Shown: one piece after another, positions 24,214 to 33,185 of the stretch | How positions within the stretch are numbered: the stretch's first letter is position 1 | Layout of the letters: every line of letters starts with the position of its first letter | Source: Phycisphaerae bacterium | GTDB lineage: Bacteria; Planctomycetota; Phycisphaerae; Sedimentisphaerales; Anaerohalosphaeraceae | Direction of reading: 5' to 3' | Length of the DNA: 45,331 nt | Assembly: GCA_014859965.1 (NCBI GenBank) | Contig: JACZKQ010000153.1 | Span: forward strand, 1 to 45,331 | The notes under the pieces: generated by a model | Told to the model about the DNA's origin: nothing | The model's input: the letters and a program-made list of their open reading frames with translations, nothing else | Databases searched by the model: none | Translations under genes and position numbers: made by a program

Positions 24214-25260
24214 TCAGCGCCGTCCGGTGGGGGTGTGCTGGCGTTTGGTCTTTGCCATGTGGATGGCGAGTTTTATGGCTTCTTTCATGCTGGTGGGGTT
24301 GGCGATGCCTTTGCCGGCGATGTCGAATGCCGTGCCGTGGCTGGGTGACGTGCGGATGATCGGAATGCCGATGGTGACGTTGACCGCTTCGTTGAAGGCC
24401 AGCAGTTTCACCGGGATCAGCCCCTGGTCGTGGTACATCGCCACCACGCCGTCAAACTCGCCCTGCACCGCCCGCAGGAACAGCGTGTCCGCCGGAAACG
24501 GCCCGCGGCAGTCGACGCCGTTTTCCTGGGCCAGCATGATCGCCGGCTCGATGATCCGCTTTTCCTCGTCGCCGAACTGCCCGTCCTCGCCGGCGTGCGG
24601 ATTAAGACCGGCCACGCCGATCCGCGGTCGCAGAATCCCGAAGTATTCCTTCAGCGCCGCATCCAGCAGGTCGATCGGCTCGAACACCCGCCCGATCGTG
24701 AACAGGTTCCGGATGTCGAGCAGCGCCGTGTGAATCGTCGCCAGCGCCAGCTTCAGCGGCCCGGCCACAAACATCATCACCTTCCGCGGGCTCTTGCACT
24801 GATCGGCGATCATCTCAGTATGCCCCGGCCACGGGCTGCCCGCCTTTTCCCAGCTCTGCTTGCTCACGGGCGCCGTCACCAGCGCATCGATGATCCCGGA
24901 CCGCGCCGCCTCGATGGCGTCCAGGCAGAACCGCAGCGACGCCTCGCCGCTGATCTTGCTCGGCGTATGAATATACGACGGCACCGAATAATCGTCGTAA
25001 TCGGCCACAACCACGTTCCGCGGATAGTTGCGGCTGATCTTCTCGTGCTGATGCCGCAGCCAGAACGGCTCCATTTCGATCATGTCGGCGGCGTACGTCA
25101 GGTGCTCGTTCATGCCGAAAATAATAAACTTCGCCGCGCGCCGAATCTGCGGATCGGCCAGGGCCTTGACAATAATCTCCGGACCGACTCCCCCCGGATC
25201 GCCCATCGTAATGCCGATCACCAGCTCATTGCCCAACAAATTGTCGCTGTTTTTTTTCAA
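24214..25260 (-). CDS. pdxA: 4-hydroxythreonine-4-phosphate dehydrogenase
   Basis: A 348-residue oxidoreductase of the PdxA family, which makes the amino-ketone precursor of pyridoxal phosphate. The opening IGITMGDPGGVGPEIIVKAL is diagnostic; metal and substrate residues appear in PWPGHTEMIAD (His) and VAMYHDQGLIPVKLLAF (His, Asp), and GLNPHAGEDGQFGDEE carries the third His. The end is SPSHGTAFDIAGKGIANPTSMKEAI. No other vitamin B6 gene is nearby, so the paralogous PdxA2 group cannot be excluded. It lies 75 bases downstream of ribE on the same strand. Confidence 0.92.
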   Translation of the reverse strand: MKKNSDNLLGNELVIGITMGDPGGVGPEIIVKALADPQIRRAAKFIIFGMNEHLTYAADMIEMEPFWLRHQHEKISRNYPRNVVVADYDDYSVPSYIHTPSKISGEASLRFCLDAIEAARSGIIDALVTAPVSKQSWEKAGSPWPGHTEMIADQCKSPRKVMMFVAGPLKLALATIHTALLDIRNLFTIGRVFEPIDLLDAALKEYFGILRPRIGVAGLNPHAGEDGQFGDEEKRIIEPAIMLAQENGVDCRGPFPADTLFLRAVQGEFDGVVAMYHDQGLIPVKLLAFNEAVNVTIGIPIIRTSPSHGTAFDIAGKGIANPTSMKEAIKLAIHMAKTKRQHTPTGRR

Positions 25261-25335
25261 ACCGTAATGTCTTTCATGCGACAGGCCACTGCACTATACA
25301 AGAGATTGTGTCTCTCTCAATCCGCGGGGCCAGCC

Positions 25336-25974
25336 TCAAAACCCGTGTTCCCGCAGTTTCTCGACGGTCAGGCCTCCGCCGCCGGCCAGTTTGCTTATGT
25401 ATTTCCGCACCGCCTTGATCAGGATATCCGTCTCGATATTCACTACGTCGCCGATCCTTGCCCGGCTCAAGGTGGTCTCCTTGAGCGTCGTGGGAATCAG
25501 GGCCACGGAGAAACCTCGCTCGTCGATCTCCGAAATGGTCAGGCTGATGCCGTCGATCGCCACCGAACCCTTCATCACCATCTCATCCAGCAGCTCGGCG
25601 CCGACGGCAAATCGCATCTCCGTAAACGAACCCCGCTTCTCCATCGCCGCAAGACGCCCGGTCCCGTCGACGTGTCCCAGCACGATATGCCCCCCAAACC
25701 GCCCGTCGGCCGGGAGCGCCCGCTCCAGGTTCACCTGCATTCCCGCTTTGACCGCCGCTAACGTCGACCTGGCGAGCGTCTCGCCGCTGACGTCAAAATC
25801 CGCCGCCGTGCCCGCCAGGCGGCTCACCGTCAGGCAGACCCCGCTGACAGCGATACTGTCGCCCGGCCGGACCCCGCCGGCGGCCTGCCCTAATTCAACG
25901 GCGATCACCTGGCCCCCGCCGCCCGAGCGAACCGCACGGACCGTGCCGACCGTTTCAATAATGCCCGTAAACAT
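25336..25974 (-). CDS. ribE: riboflavin synthase, alpha subunit
   Basis: A 212-residue riboflavin synthase that converts two lumazine molecules into riboflavin. The duplicated barrel is visible: the start MFTGIIETVGTVRAV, then GDSIAVSGVCLTV in the first half and MVMKGSVAIDGISLTI in the second, with GHIVLGHVDGTG linking them. Length is usual for the family. No other riboflavin gene is in the window, and I see no FMN riboswitch in the 250-base leader. Possible co-transcription with pdxA downstream. Confidence 0.93.
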   Translation of the reverse strand: MFTGIIETVGTVRAVRSGGGGQVIAVELGQAAGGVRPGDSIAVSGVCLTVSRLAGTAADFDVSGETLARSTLAAVKAGMQVNLERALPADGRFGGHIVLGHVDGTGRLAAMEKRGSFTEMRFAVGAELLDEMVMKGSVAIDGISLTISEIDERGFSVALIPTTLKETTLSRARIGDVVNIETDILIKAVRKYISKLAGGGGLTVEKLREHGF

Positions 25975-26143
25975 CCAAATCCTCTAAACCGAACTCACTA
26001 TCGCAAAACACCTTAAAACCATCCTATGCCGCGCCCCCACAAAAGTCAATCGGCTTTCCCCCACCCCCGGCATACCTGTTGCTTGATAATAGCTCCACCA
26101 TGCCCGTTTTGTCACAAATTTGCCGAAGGTTTGGCAAAATCGC

Positions 26144-26171
26144 TTGCTTTTAACACCGATAATGCTATGCT
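26144..26171 (+). promoter_or_regulatory. sigma-70-type promoter for the secreted redoxin-like gene
   Basis: TTGCTT (26144-26149) and TATGCT (26166-26171) are 16 bases apart, about 55 bases before the ATG at 26227. Just upstream, TTTGCC and GGCAAA (26119-26138) form a small inverted repeat that could be an operator. Confidence 0.4.
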
Positions 26172-26226
26172 ATAACGGTGGTGAAAACAGAACGCAATTA
26201 CCCCTGAAAAGCGAGGGCCCCTGCAA

Positions 26227-27975
26227 ATGTCCAGGCAAGTACACACAAAATCGTCGATTTTCCGGCTTACCGTAGGTTTCGTCGCGGTTCTTGCGGCCGC
26301 ACCGCCGCTCATGGCCCAGTTCGGCATGGGCCGCGACGTCATCGCGCCCACCCGAATTCTCCAGGGCGAAAATGACCGCTCCCGACCCGCGGACACCCGG
26401 GCCGGCAACCGCGCCGTCGACCGCCAGCAGCAGGTCCAGGCCAACATGCAGCAGACCGCAGCCCAGCTCGATGAGACGCTCGTCGAAATCCTCGAAATGG
26501 TCAACAACCGCGAAAAACTCACCCCCGAGCAGATCGCAAACTGCCGCGCCACCTACGACGCCGCGAGAAAATACGCCCCCCAGTTCGACAATGCACTCAA
26601 GTGTGAAACGTTTATGCTGCGGGCCTGGACCGAATACTTCGCCAAGGACCTGGAACAGGCCTTCATCGCCGCAAAAACGGCCTGCGAGACCGACCGCACC
26701 AACCAGGACGCCGCCGCAACCCAGATCGCCATGTCCATCTTCCTGGGCAGGGTGCCTTTGAAAATCGAACCACGCAGGGCACGAACCGTACCGGGACGCG
26801 CGGACACCGTCGCCGCAAGACAAAACGAGCGGGCCGCCCAGATTAACGTCCGGGCTTCCTCCGGTAACATACTGGATCTGGACACCGACGCAATAGATCT
26901 GAGTCTTCTCGGAAAGCCCGTTGGTCCGATGAAACTCACCTGCCTCAACGCCACCACGCTCGACTACAACCCCGCCCGATCCAGTCTCTGCGTCCTTTTC
27001 TGGCAGTTGGGCGCCCCCGAAGCTTCGGGCGAACCCAATAATATGTCCAATATGGCCGGCCGCATGCCCTTGCAGCGCGGCATGGCCCAGAACATGTCCG
27101 GTTCACGAGCCGCCGACGCTGGAAATCGTGGTCGGGCCGACACTCGTCGGGGCAATGTCTATGACGAGCCCGCTTACGACAATTACCGTCAGCCCGCCGC
27201 GTACGATGGATACGGCTACGGCGATGCCCGCCAACAGGGTAGCGCCCAGGGCGACCCGCTCGCCGTCGAAACCGCCGCCTATGGCCGGCTCTTCAGTTCT
27301 TATCTCCTGAATCCTCAGGTCACCTTCCTGGGCGTCAACATGGATCCGCTCACCAGCGCGCCGGCCGTTGCGCAAAAGCTTCTGGAAAGCCCCTGGCCCT
27401 GGGCCAACACCATGGCCGCCGTCCCGACAGGCGGCGCTGCACAATTCGCGGGCCTGAAGCCGACGCGTCCCACGCTGGCCATAGCCAGCGCCGGCAAGAT
27501 CATCTACGCCGGCCCTGCCGACGGCTTTCTGGCCCCCATGGTGCTCGAACACCTCGCGGGGGAGCCTGTTACGTTAAACGCGCTTGCGGCGCAGGTCGGC
27601 ACAGCGGCCCCCGCCAGCACCACGCTCAACCCCTTGAGGAATATCCTTGGCGGCGCTTCCGGCAGCCAACCGGCCGCCCCGCCGGCAGTCCTGTCAGGTA
27701 CGCAGGCGCCCCAGCAGCCCCAGACCGGCGGTGAAGAAGAGTACACGTTCGAAGATGCTCAGGCTGAAAAGCTGCTTGGTGCCGCACGAGACCTATTTAT
27801 CCCTGCCGGCCGAAAAACACTATTGACCTCAAGACAAGGCGTGAACCTCTGCCGGCAGATCATTCGAGAGTACCCGAACACAAAATACGCACAGGAAGCA
27901 CGACTGCTGCTTCGTCAGGTGCCCGAAAACGAACGCCGGCGCTACAACGTCACCGATGAGGAAATGGGCCTTTAG
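26227..27975 (+). CDS. secreted thioredoxin-like/TPR protein of unknown function
   Basis: A 582-residue protein with a signal peptide (LTVGFVAVLAAAPPLMAQ). The N-terminal third is helical and resembles TPR repeats (KYAPQFDNALKCETFMLRAW). The centre, LDYNPARSSLCVLFWQLGAPEASG then VTFLGVNMDPLTSAPAVAQ and RPTLAIASAGKIIYAGPADG, follows the order of strands in a thioredoxin fold but lacks a CxxC pair. A disordered Gln/Gly/Arg-rich insert lies at about 270-345. The end (SRQGVNLCRQIIREYPNTKYAQEARLLL) is another TPR-like helix pair. It probably works in the periplasm as a scaffold or thiol-independent redoxin-like protein; this is inference. Confidence 0.7.
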   Translation: MSRQVHTKSSIFRLTVGFVAVLAAAPPLMAQFGMGRDVIAPTRILQGENDRSRPADTRAGNRAVDRQQQVQANMQQTAAQLDETLVEILEMVNNREKLTPEQIANCRATYDAARKYAPQFDNALKCETFMLRAWTEYFAKDLEQAFIAAKTACETDRTNQDAAATQIAMSIFLGRVPLKIEPRRARTVPGRADTVAARQNERAAQINVRASSGNILDLDTDAIDLSLLGKPVGPMKLTCLNATTLDYNPARSSLCVLFWQLGAPEASGEPNNMSNMAGRMPLQRGMAQNMSGSRAADAGNRGRADTRRGNVYDEPAYDNYRQPAAYDGYGYGDARQQGSAQGDPLAVETAAYGRLFSSYLLNPQVTFLGVNMDPLTSAPAVAQKLLESPWPWANTMAAVPTGGAAQFAGLKPTRPTLAIASAGKIIYAGPADGFLAPMVLEHLAGEPVTLNALAAQVGTAAPASTTLNPLRNILGGASGSQPAAPPAVLSGTQAPQQPQTGGEEEYTFEDAQAEKLLGAARDLFIPAGRKTLLTSRQGVNLCRQIIREYPNTKYAQEARLLLRQVPENERRRYNVTDEEMGL

Positions 27976-28050
27976 CCCCGAGCGGCCAACCGCCCGCGGC
28001 GTTACGATGGCAGCAAGGACAGCAGTTGATACTATCACGGAGGATTGCCC

Positions 28051-28941
28051 ATGAGCGTTTCTAAAGTATCGGCCGGCATTCCGGTCATCTCTGTCACCGC
28101 TGATTCCCTGCCCGAAGCGTGGGAAAAGACCGTTATCGCCGTCTGGGACAACGGCACCGACATCCGCACCCAGTACGACAAGCCCGACGATCCGCCCAGT
28201 CGCGACGCTACCGCCATCGTCACCGTCGCCGATCCCTTCGCCGAGCCGCGCATCCACAAAAACTTTCCCGGCGGCCCGGAAGAGCTCGAATCCTACCGCC
28301 AGGAGGTCGTCTCCGGCATCCACGACCACTGGATCGACCCCGCCGCGGGTAAGTGGACGTATACTTACCACGAACGCCTCTTTGCCTACACCCCCGTGGG
28401 CGACCTGCGCGTCCCCGATGCCCCGCGGCCCTTTGACCCCGTCGATCAGATCAGGTACATCGTCGAAAATCTTGCCGAGTGCCACCACAGCCGCCGCGCC
28501 CAGGCCGTCACCTGGATGCCCAGCGCCGACCCGCGGACCGACGACCCCCCATGTCTCCAGCGCATCTGGTGCCGACTCACCGACAGCCCCGATGGCCCAA
28601 TGCACCTCGACATGAACACTCACTGGCGAAGCCGCGACCTTTACAAGGCCTGGTTCATGAACGTCTACGCCCTCACCGACCTTCAGCGCATCATCGCCGA
28701 CGAAATCGCCGCCCGCATCGACAAGCCCGTCCGCGTCGGCCGGTACGTCGATATCAGCGATTCACTGCACATCTATGGCGCCTATTTTCACGACGCAAAA
28801 GTCGAGGTCGAAAAAATGAAGGCCTCTTCCTTTACCGCCCGTGCCTGGGAATCCACGCACCCGGCCTTCGAAATGATGACCAACGAAGCCCGGCAAAGGC
28901 TCGCAAAAGACCCTGATTTCTATGCAAAACCCGCTTCCTGA
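28051..28941 (+). CDS. divergent thymidylate synthase (ThyA-fold) protein
   Basis: A 296-residue protein with the ThyA catalytic pattern. Cys168 lies in DDPPCLQRIWCRL where the nucleophile is expected. R193-S194-x-D196 and N204 (RSRDLYKAWFMN) match the phosphate- and dUMP-binding residues of E. coli R166, S167, D169 and N177 with exact spacing. H240 and Y242 (SLHIY) match H207 and Y209. The retained Asn favours dUMP over dCMP. The first 130 residues are unlike bacterial ThyA, and LGxPFN has become YKAWFMN. GGAGG stands 7 bases before the ATG. Whether it is the main dTMP source cannot be told. Confidence 0.72.
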   Translation: MSVSKVSAGIPVISVTADSLPEAWEKTVIAVWDNGTDIRTQYDKPDDPPSRDATAIVTVADPFAEPRIHKNFPGGPEELESYRQEVVSGIHDHWIDPAAGKWTYTYHERLFAYTPVGDLRVPDAPRPFDPVDQIRYIVENLAECHHSRRAQAVTWMPSADPRTDDPPCLQRIWCRLTDSPDGPMHLDMNTHWRSRDLYKAWFMNVYALTDLQRIIADEIAARIDKPVRVGRYVDISDSLHIYGAYFHDAKVEVEKMKASSFTARAWESTHPAFEMMTNEARQRLAKDPDFYAKPAS

Positions 28942-29069
28942 CGCAAAATCGGCCAGAGTCATGCATTGCGGCATATCGCACCCGTATTGGGCGAAACAGG
29001 GCTTCGGTGTGCCGCCAGACACCACCCGAACATCCGCTCGGGCGGGATCGTAAATTTTCTGAAAATAGT

Positions 29070-29097
29070 TTGACACAAACCGCCGAGTTGCTATACT
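29070..29097 (+). promoter_or_regulatory. strong sigma-70 promoter for rplM-rpsI
   Basis: Perfect TTGACA (29070-29075), a 16-base spacer and TATACT (29092-29097, five of six consensus bases) stand about 40 bases before the rplM start. This is the best promoter match in the window, as expected for ribosomal protein genes. Confidence 0.8.
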
Positions 29098-29137
29098 GTC
29101 GCGTTTTCCAGTGCTAAGTAATCGGAGTCGCATTACA

Positions 29138-29566
29138 ATGAAATCCACGTTAGCAAAACAGGGTTTGGTGGACCGCAAGTGGTATCTTGTGGACGCCGAC
29201 GATAAAATTCTCGGGCGCCTCGCCGTCACGATCGCGGAGATGCTCATGGGCAAGCTGAAGCCCATTTACACGCCCAACGTCGACACGGGTGATTTTGTCG
29301 TCGTCGTGAACGCCGAGAAGATCAAGGTGACGGGCAAGAAGGCCGAGACCAAAGAATACCAGAGCTATACGGGCTACCCGAGCGGGCAGAAGACCGTCTC
29401 CTATGAGGTCATGCTGGCCAAAAAGCCCGAAAGAGTGATTGAAATGGCCGTAAAGCGTATGCTGCCCAAGAACAAAATGGGTCACCATATGATAAAGAAA
29501 CTCAAGGTTTTCCGCGGGCCCGAACATGATCACGCAGCCCAGCAGCCGGTAAAAATCGAAATCTGA
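29138..29566 (+). CDS. rplM: 50S ribosomal protein L13
   Basis: A 142-residue protein of the large ribosomal subunit with the family landmarks KWYLVDADDKILGRLAV, MGKLKPIYTPNVDTGDFVVVVNAEKIKVTGKK (quoted in parts: PNVDTGDFVVVVNAEKI), YTGYPSG, AVKRMLPKNKMGHHMIKKLKVF and GPEHDHAAQQP. The start at 29138 (MKSTLA) follows GGAG; an in-frame upstream codon at 29111 was rejected. rpsI follows 21 bases later, the usual order in bacteria. Confidence 0.97.
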   Translation: MKSTLAKQGLVDRKWYLVDADDKILGRLAVTIAEMLMGKLKPIYTPNVDTGDFVVVVNAEKIKVTGKKAETKEYQSYTGYPSGQKTVSYEVMLAKKPERVIEMAVKRMLPKNKMGHHMIKKLKVFRGPEHDHAAQQPVKIEI

Positions 29567-29587
29567 CTTTAAAGGCGATTGCAGCAC

Positions 29588-30124
29588 ATGGCAGAGAAGC
29601 AAAAAGAAGGCGAGCTCAGTAATCCGGATATGGTAATGGAAGAGGCCAAACCGGCCAAAGCACATGCCAAGCCCAAGGAAGAAGAATCCGCCGAAAAAAC
29701 CGAACGAGCGGTTGTCTTGACCGGCCAATCCGACAAGGGCGGCTTCATCTGGGGCACGGGCCGACGCAAGAGTGCTGTCGCCCGCGTACGCATCAAGCCC
29801 GGGGACGGCAAGCTTGTGATCAACGACCACAAGGTCGAAGAATACTTCACCCAGGAATACGACCGCAACGCGGTTGTTGCACCGCTCAAGGCGCTCAACC
29901 TGACAAAAGCGTTTGACGTTTATGTCAACGTCCAGGGCGGCGGCTCCACCGGCCAGGCCGGCGCCGTCAGGCTCGGAATCGCACGGGCGCTTCGCAACTA
30001 CGACGAGAATCTCATTAAAGAGCTCCGCGACGGCGGCTATCTGACACGCGACGGACGCATGGTCGAACGAAAGAAATACGGCCAGTCGGGCGCCCGAAAG
30101 AGGTTCCAGTTCTCGAAACGTTAA
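29588..30124 (+). CDS. rpsI: 30S ribosomal protein S9 with N-terminal extension
   Basis: A 178-residue S9. The conserved core starts at about residue 53 with WGTGRRKSAVARVRIKPG and ends with the basic tail ERKKYGQSGARKRFQFSKR that reaches the ribosomal P site. In front of it is a charged, Glu/Lys/Ala-rich extension of about 50 residues, making the protein some 45 residues longer than typical S9. The ATG at 29588 was chosen over an in-frame codon at 29579. A strong terminator follows. Confidence 0.96.
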   Translation: MAEKQKEGELSNPDMVMEEAKPAKAHAKPKEEESAEKTERAVVLTGQSDKGGFIWGTGRRKSAVARVRIKPGDGKLVINDHKVEEYFTQEYDRNAVVAPLKALNLTKAFDVYVNVQGGGSTGQAGAVRLGIARALRNYDENLIKELRDGGYLTRDGRMVERKKYGQSGARKRFQFSKR

Positions 30125-30144
30125 ACGGACAGATCGAAATTTAC

Positions 30145-30178
30145 AAAGCCGTCCGGAGTGTTCCGGGCGGCTTTTTTT
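30145..30178 (+). terminator. rho-independent terminator after rpsI
   Basis: AAAGCCGTCCGGA and TCCGGGCGGCTTT form a GC-rich stem (one G-U pair) with a 4-5 base loop, followed by seven T. It ends the rplM-rpsI operon. Confidence 0.9.
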
Positions 30179-30195
30179 ATGGCTTGGTCACTGCA

Positions 30196-31092
30196 ATGGC
30201 GCAGGAACATCGCAAGGTCAGAGGGACTCTGTTACTGATCGCTTCGTGCGTCGCCTTTGCCGGCGCCGGCAGCCTCGTCCGCCTTGCGGCCGATCTGGGC
30301 GCCTCGCGGATCGCCCTGTTCCGGTTTGTCGTGGGCCTGGGACTCCTCGCCGCCGCTGCGGTCACCGGCAAGGTGACGCTGCGGTTTCACAACGGGCGGC
30401 TGCTGCTTCTTCGCGGCCTCACGGGCGGGGGCGCCGTGGCGATCGCCTTCTTTGCCATCGCCCACCTCGGTTTGGGCAAGGGCACCCTGATCATGAGCTC
30501 GTACCCCATTTTTGCGTGTATCTTCAGCGCGATCTTCCTTAAGGAACGTTTTGGCCTCATTAACGCCGTTGCGCTTCCGGCCGCCTTCGCCGGCATTTAC
30601 CTGTTGAGCATCAGCGGTTCCGGCGACGCCTTATGGGTGCTCGGCCGTTATGAGCTGATTACCATCGGGGGCGCCGTCTTGAGCGGCATCGCCGTGACCG
30701 TCATACGCAAACTGCACGAGACCGACACCTCCGCGGCGATCTATTTTTCGCAGTGCGCCATCGGCATGTGGCTCGTGCTGCTGCCGGGCCTCGGCGATCC
30801 TGCTCCCCTGGGCCTCCCGCAGGCGGTGCTGCTGGTGGCTATCGGCGTTACCGCCACCATCGGCCAGTTGCTCATGACCGAAGGGTACAGGTACCTGCCC
30901 GTCCGCACGGGATCACTCATCTGCATGCTCGAACCCGTCTTGGCGTTTGCCGCGGGCATTATGATCTTCAGCGAGCCCTTTACCGCCCGTTCGGGCGCGG
31001 GCGCCGTGCTCGTCGTCGGGGCGTGTGCGATGGTCCTTACGGGGCGCACCCCGCCCGACCGGGCCGCCCCGGTTATAGAACCGGCCGCGTGA
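30196..31092 (+). CDS. EamA/DMT-family transporter
   Basis: A 298-residue protein with ten predicted membrane helices in two EamA repeats: the first begins GTLLLIASCVAFAGAGSLVR with IALFRFVVGLGLL, the second LITIGGAVLSGIAVTVIRKL. The fragment FFAIAHLGLGKGTLIMSSYPIFACIFSAIFLKER (in parts) is typical of drug/metabolite transporters. The ATG at 30196 has no clear ribosome site and lies 18 bases after the rpsI terminator, so expression may rely on read-through or a leaderless transcript. Substrate unknown. Confidence 0.85.
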   Translation: MAQEHRKVRGTLLLIASCVAFAGAGSLVRLAADLGASRIALFRFVVGLGLLAAAAVTGKVTLRFHNGRLLLLRGLTGGGAVAIAFFAIAHLGLGKGTLIMSSYPIFACIFSAIFLKERFGLINAVALPAAFAGIYLLSISGSGDALWVLGRYELITIGGAVLSGIAVTVIRKLHETDTSAAIYFSQCAIGMWLVLLPGLGDPAPLGLPQAVLLVAIGVTATIGQLLMTEGYRYLPVRTGSLICMLEPVLAFAAGIMIFSEPFTARSGAGAVLVVGACAMVLTGRTPPDRAAPVIEPAA

Positions 31093-31108
31093 AAAAAAGA
31101 GTGACTTA

Positions 31109-31138
31109 TTGTGATTTAGTAGTAAGATGAACTATAGA
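31109..31138 (+). promoter_or_regulatory. possible promoter for argC
   Basis: TTGTGA (31109-31114) and TATAGA (31133-31138) are 18 bases apart, about 40 bases before the argC start in an AT-rich gap. Each box matches four to five consensus positions. Confidence 0.35.
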
Positions 31139-31180
31139 GGGGGCCATCCCGTCCCCAAAGGCCAACGAAAGGAACAAAAC

Positions 31181-32188
31181 ATGATACGCGTTGCGATTAT
31201 TGGAGCCAGCGGCTATACCGGTCTTGAGTCCATTGAAATACTGCTGCGGCATCCGGAGGCAAGGGTCACTTACCTGACCGCGCTGCCCGAGGAGTGCGGA
31301 CACGTCGCCGACATGTTCGGGTCGCTGCGGGGCCGGCTCGAAATGCAGGTGGAACCGCTGGATATGGGCAAACTGGCCGACAGCGCAGATGTGGCTCTGT
31401 GCTGCCTGCCGCACAAGGTCTCGATGGGTTTCGTCCCGCGACTCCTCGATACCGGCCTGAAGGTCATCGACTTCAGCGCCGATTACCGCCTCAAGGACGT
31501 GGTCGTTTACGAGAAATATTACCAGCCCCACACCGACCGTGAAAACCTCGCCCACGCCGTGTTCGGTCTGCCCGAACTCTTCCGCGAAGACATCCGCAGC
31601 GCCCGGCTCGTCGCCAATCCCGGCTGCTATCCCACGGGCGCGCTGCTGGCGATCGCGCCGCTGCTCAAGAACGGATTGATCGAAACCAAAGGCATCATCG
31701 TCAACTCCGTCACCGGCGTCACCGGAGGCGGCAAGAACCCCTCGGTGCTGTTCCATTACCCGAACATGAACGAGAACCTGCTGGCCTACGGCATCGGCTC
31801 GCACCGTCACATGCCCGAGATGGAGCAGATCGCCTCGGTCGTCGCCGGCACGCCCGTCGAAATGCTGTTCCAGCCGCACGTCGGACCCTTCGACCGCGGC
31901 ATCCTCTCCACCGTATACTGCGATCCGAAACGGTCGCTGACCAAAGAAGAGCTGCACGAGATGTACCGCACGTTCTACCAGAGCGAGCAGTTTGTCCGCG
32001 TCCTCAACGGCCCGCCGGCCCTCAAGCATGTCGCCCGGAGCAACTACTGTCACGTCTTTCCGGCAATCGCCAAGGGCAAGATCATCTGCTTCTCGGCGAT
32101 CGACAATCTCATTAAGGGCGCGTCCGGACAGGCTATTCAGAATATGAATATCATCTTCGATCTCGAAGAAACCCTCGGATTGAAATAG
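31181..32188 (+). CDS. argC: N-acetyl-gamma-glutamyl-phosphate reductase
   Basis: A 335-residue NADPH enzyme of arginine synthesis. The N-terminal nucleotide-binding motif is VAIIGASGYTGLESIEILLRHPE; the active-site cysteine is in LVANPGCYPTGALLAIAPLL near residue 147; SVTGVTGGGKNPS and the His of GIGSHRHMPEMEQI follow. The ATG at 31181 stands behind AAAGGAAC. No other arg gene is adjacent; the next gene 80 bases on is a nitrilase-family hydrolase. Confidence 0.95.
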   Translation: MIRVAIIGASGYTGLESIEILLRHPEARVTYLTALPEECGHVADMFGSLRGRLEMQVEPLDMGKLADSADVALCCLPHKVSMGFVPRLLDTGLKVIDFSADYRLKDVVVYEKYYQPHTDRENLAHAVFGLPELFREDIRSARLVANPGCYPTGALLAIAPLLKNGLIETKGIIVNSVTGVTGGGKNPSVLFHYPNMNENLLAYGIGSHRHMPEMEQIASVVAGTPVEMLFQPHVGPFDRGILSTVYCDPKRSLTKEELHEMYRTFYQSEQFVRVLNGPPALKHVARSNYCHVFPAIAKGKIICFSAIDNLIKGASGQAIQNMNIIFDLEETLGLK

Positions 32189-32268
32189 GAGCACTCGACA
32201 TAACATGGAAACGGTATCCGCAGACGGCGCGGCAATGCGTCATCTGCGGATCATGTGAGGGCAAGTTC

Positions 32269-33120
32269 ATGACGGACGGCATACTGAAGATTGCGACCTG
32301 CCAGTTCGGCGTCGGACCCGACGCGGCGGCCAACGGCGCCCACATACGGGATTGCATTCGACACGCCGCCGATGGGGGCGCCGACGTCGTGCACTTCTCC
32401 GAATGTGCGATGAGCGGCTATGCCGGAACCGATTTTGCATCCTTCGAAGCGTTCGACTGGGACCGCCTCCGCGCCGAAACGCAAGCGGTCATGCAGGCTG
32501 CCCGCGAGGCCGCTATATGGGTCGTGCTGGGCAGTTCCCACCGTCTCACGCCGCCCTACAATCCCCACAACTGTCTCTATCTCATCGCTCCCGACGGCAC
32601 GCTCGCCGACCGCTACGACAAACGCTTCTCCACGAACGTCGATCTCAAGCACTACACGCCAGGCGACCGGTTCGTGAATTTCCAGGTGAACGGCGTCACC
32701 TGCTCGCTGCTGATCTGCTTCGACCTGCGGTTTCCGGAGATCTACCGGGCCCTCTACAGGCAGGGCGTCCAGTGCATCCTCCAGTCGTTCTACAACGCCC
32801 GGCAGAACGGCCCGAGCGTCCACACGCATATTATGCGTCAGACGATGCAGTGCCGCGCTGCGACCAACCACATGTGGGTCAGCATGAGCAATTCGTGCGC
32901 GTGGTTTTCGCCTTACCCGTCCTGTTTCATCCGGCCCGACGGCAAGATCGTCAAGCAGCTTCAGATGCACCGTGAAGGCGTGATGATCAACACGGTCGAC
33001 GTGCACAAAGAATTCTACGATCCGATGGCCGACTTCCGTGATATGGCCCTGGACGGCCGCCTCACGAACGGCCCCGGCCCCATCGAGGACCCGCGCTCGA
33101 CCGACACGAAAAATCTGTAA
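32269..33120 (+). CDS. carbon-nitrogen hydrolase (nitrilase family)
   Basis: A 283-residue hydrolase with the Glu-Lys-Cys triad of the nitrilase superfamily: E45 (HFSECAMSGY), K118 (RYDKRF) and C150 (ICFDLRFPE). The C-terminal half has the usual NHMWVSMSNS strand. Members cut amides or nitriles; candidates are omega-amidase, N-carbamoyl amidase or agmatine-type hydrolases. Its place after argC suggests an arginine or polyamine link, but this is only context. Confidence 0.85.
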   Translation: MTDGILKIATCQFGVGPDAAANGAHIRDCIRHAADGGADVVHFSECAMSGYAGTDFASFEAFDWDRLRAETQAVMQAAREAAIWVVLGSSHRLTPPYNPHNCLYLIAPDGTLADRYDKRFSTNVDLKHYTPGDRFVNFQVNGVTCSLLICFDLRFPEIYRALYRQGVQCILQSFYNARQNGPSVHTHIMRQTMQCRAATNHMWVSMSNSCAWFSPYPSCFIRPDGKIVKQLQMHREGVMINTVDVHKEFYDPMADFRDMALDGRLTNGPGPIEDPRSTDTKNL

Positions 33121-33185
33121 ACTTGAATATGTCATGCCGATATCATGATGACCGGATTGGCTGCCCGACTTTGAGGAGTGTTGCC

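Noticed and set aside
24430-25761. 443-codon plus-strand frame across pdxA and ribE
   Set aside because: It spans two recognised genes on the other strand and their gap, and its composition is His/Arg/Pro-rich.
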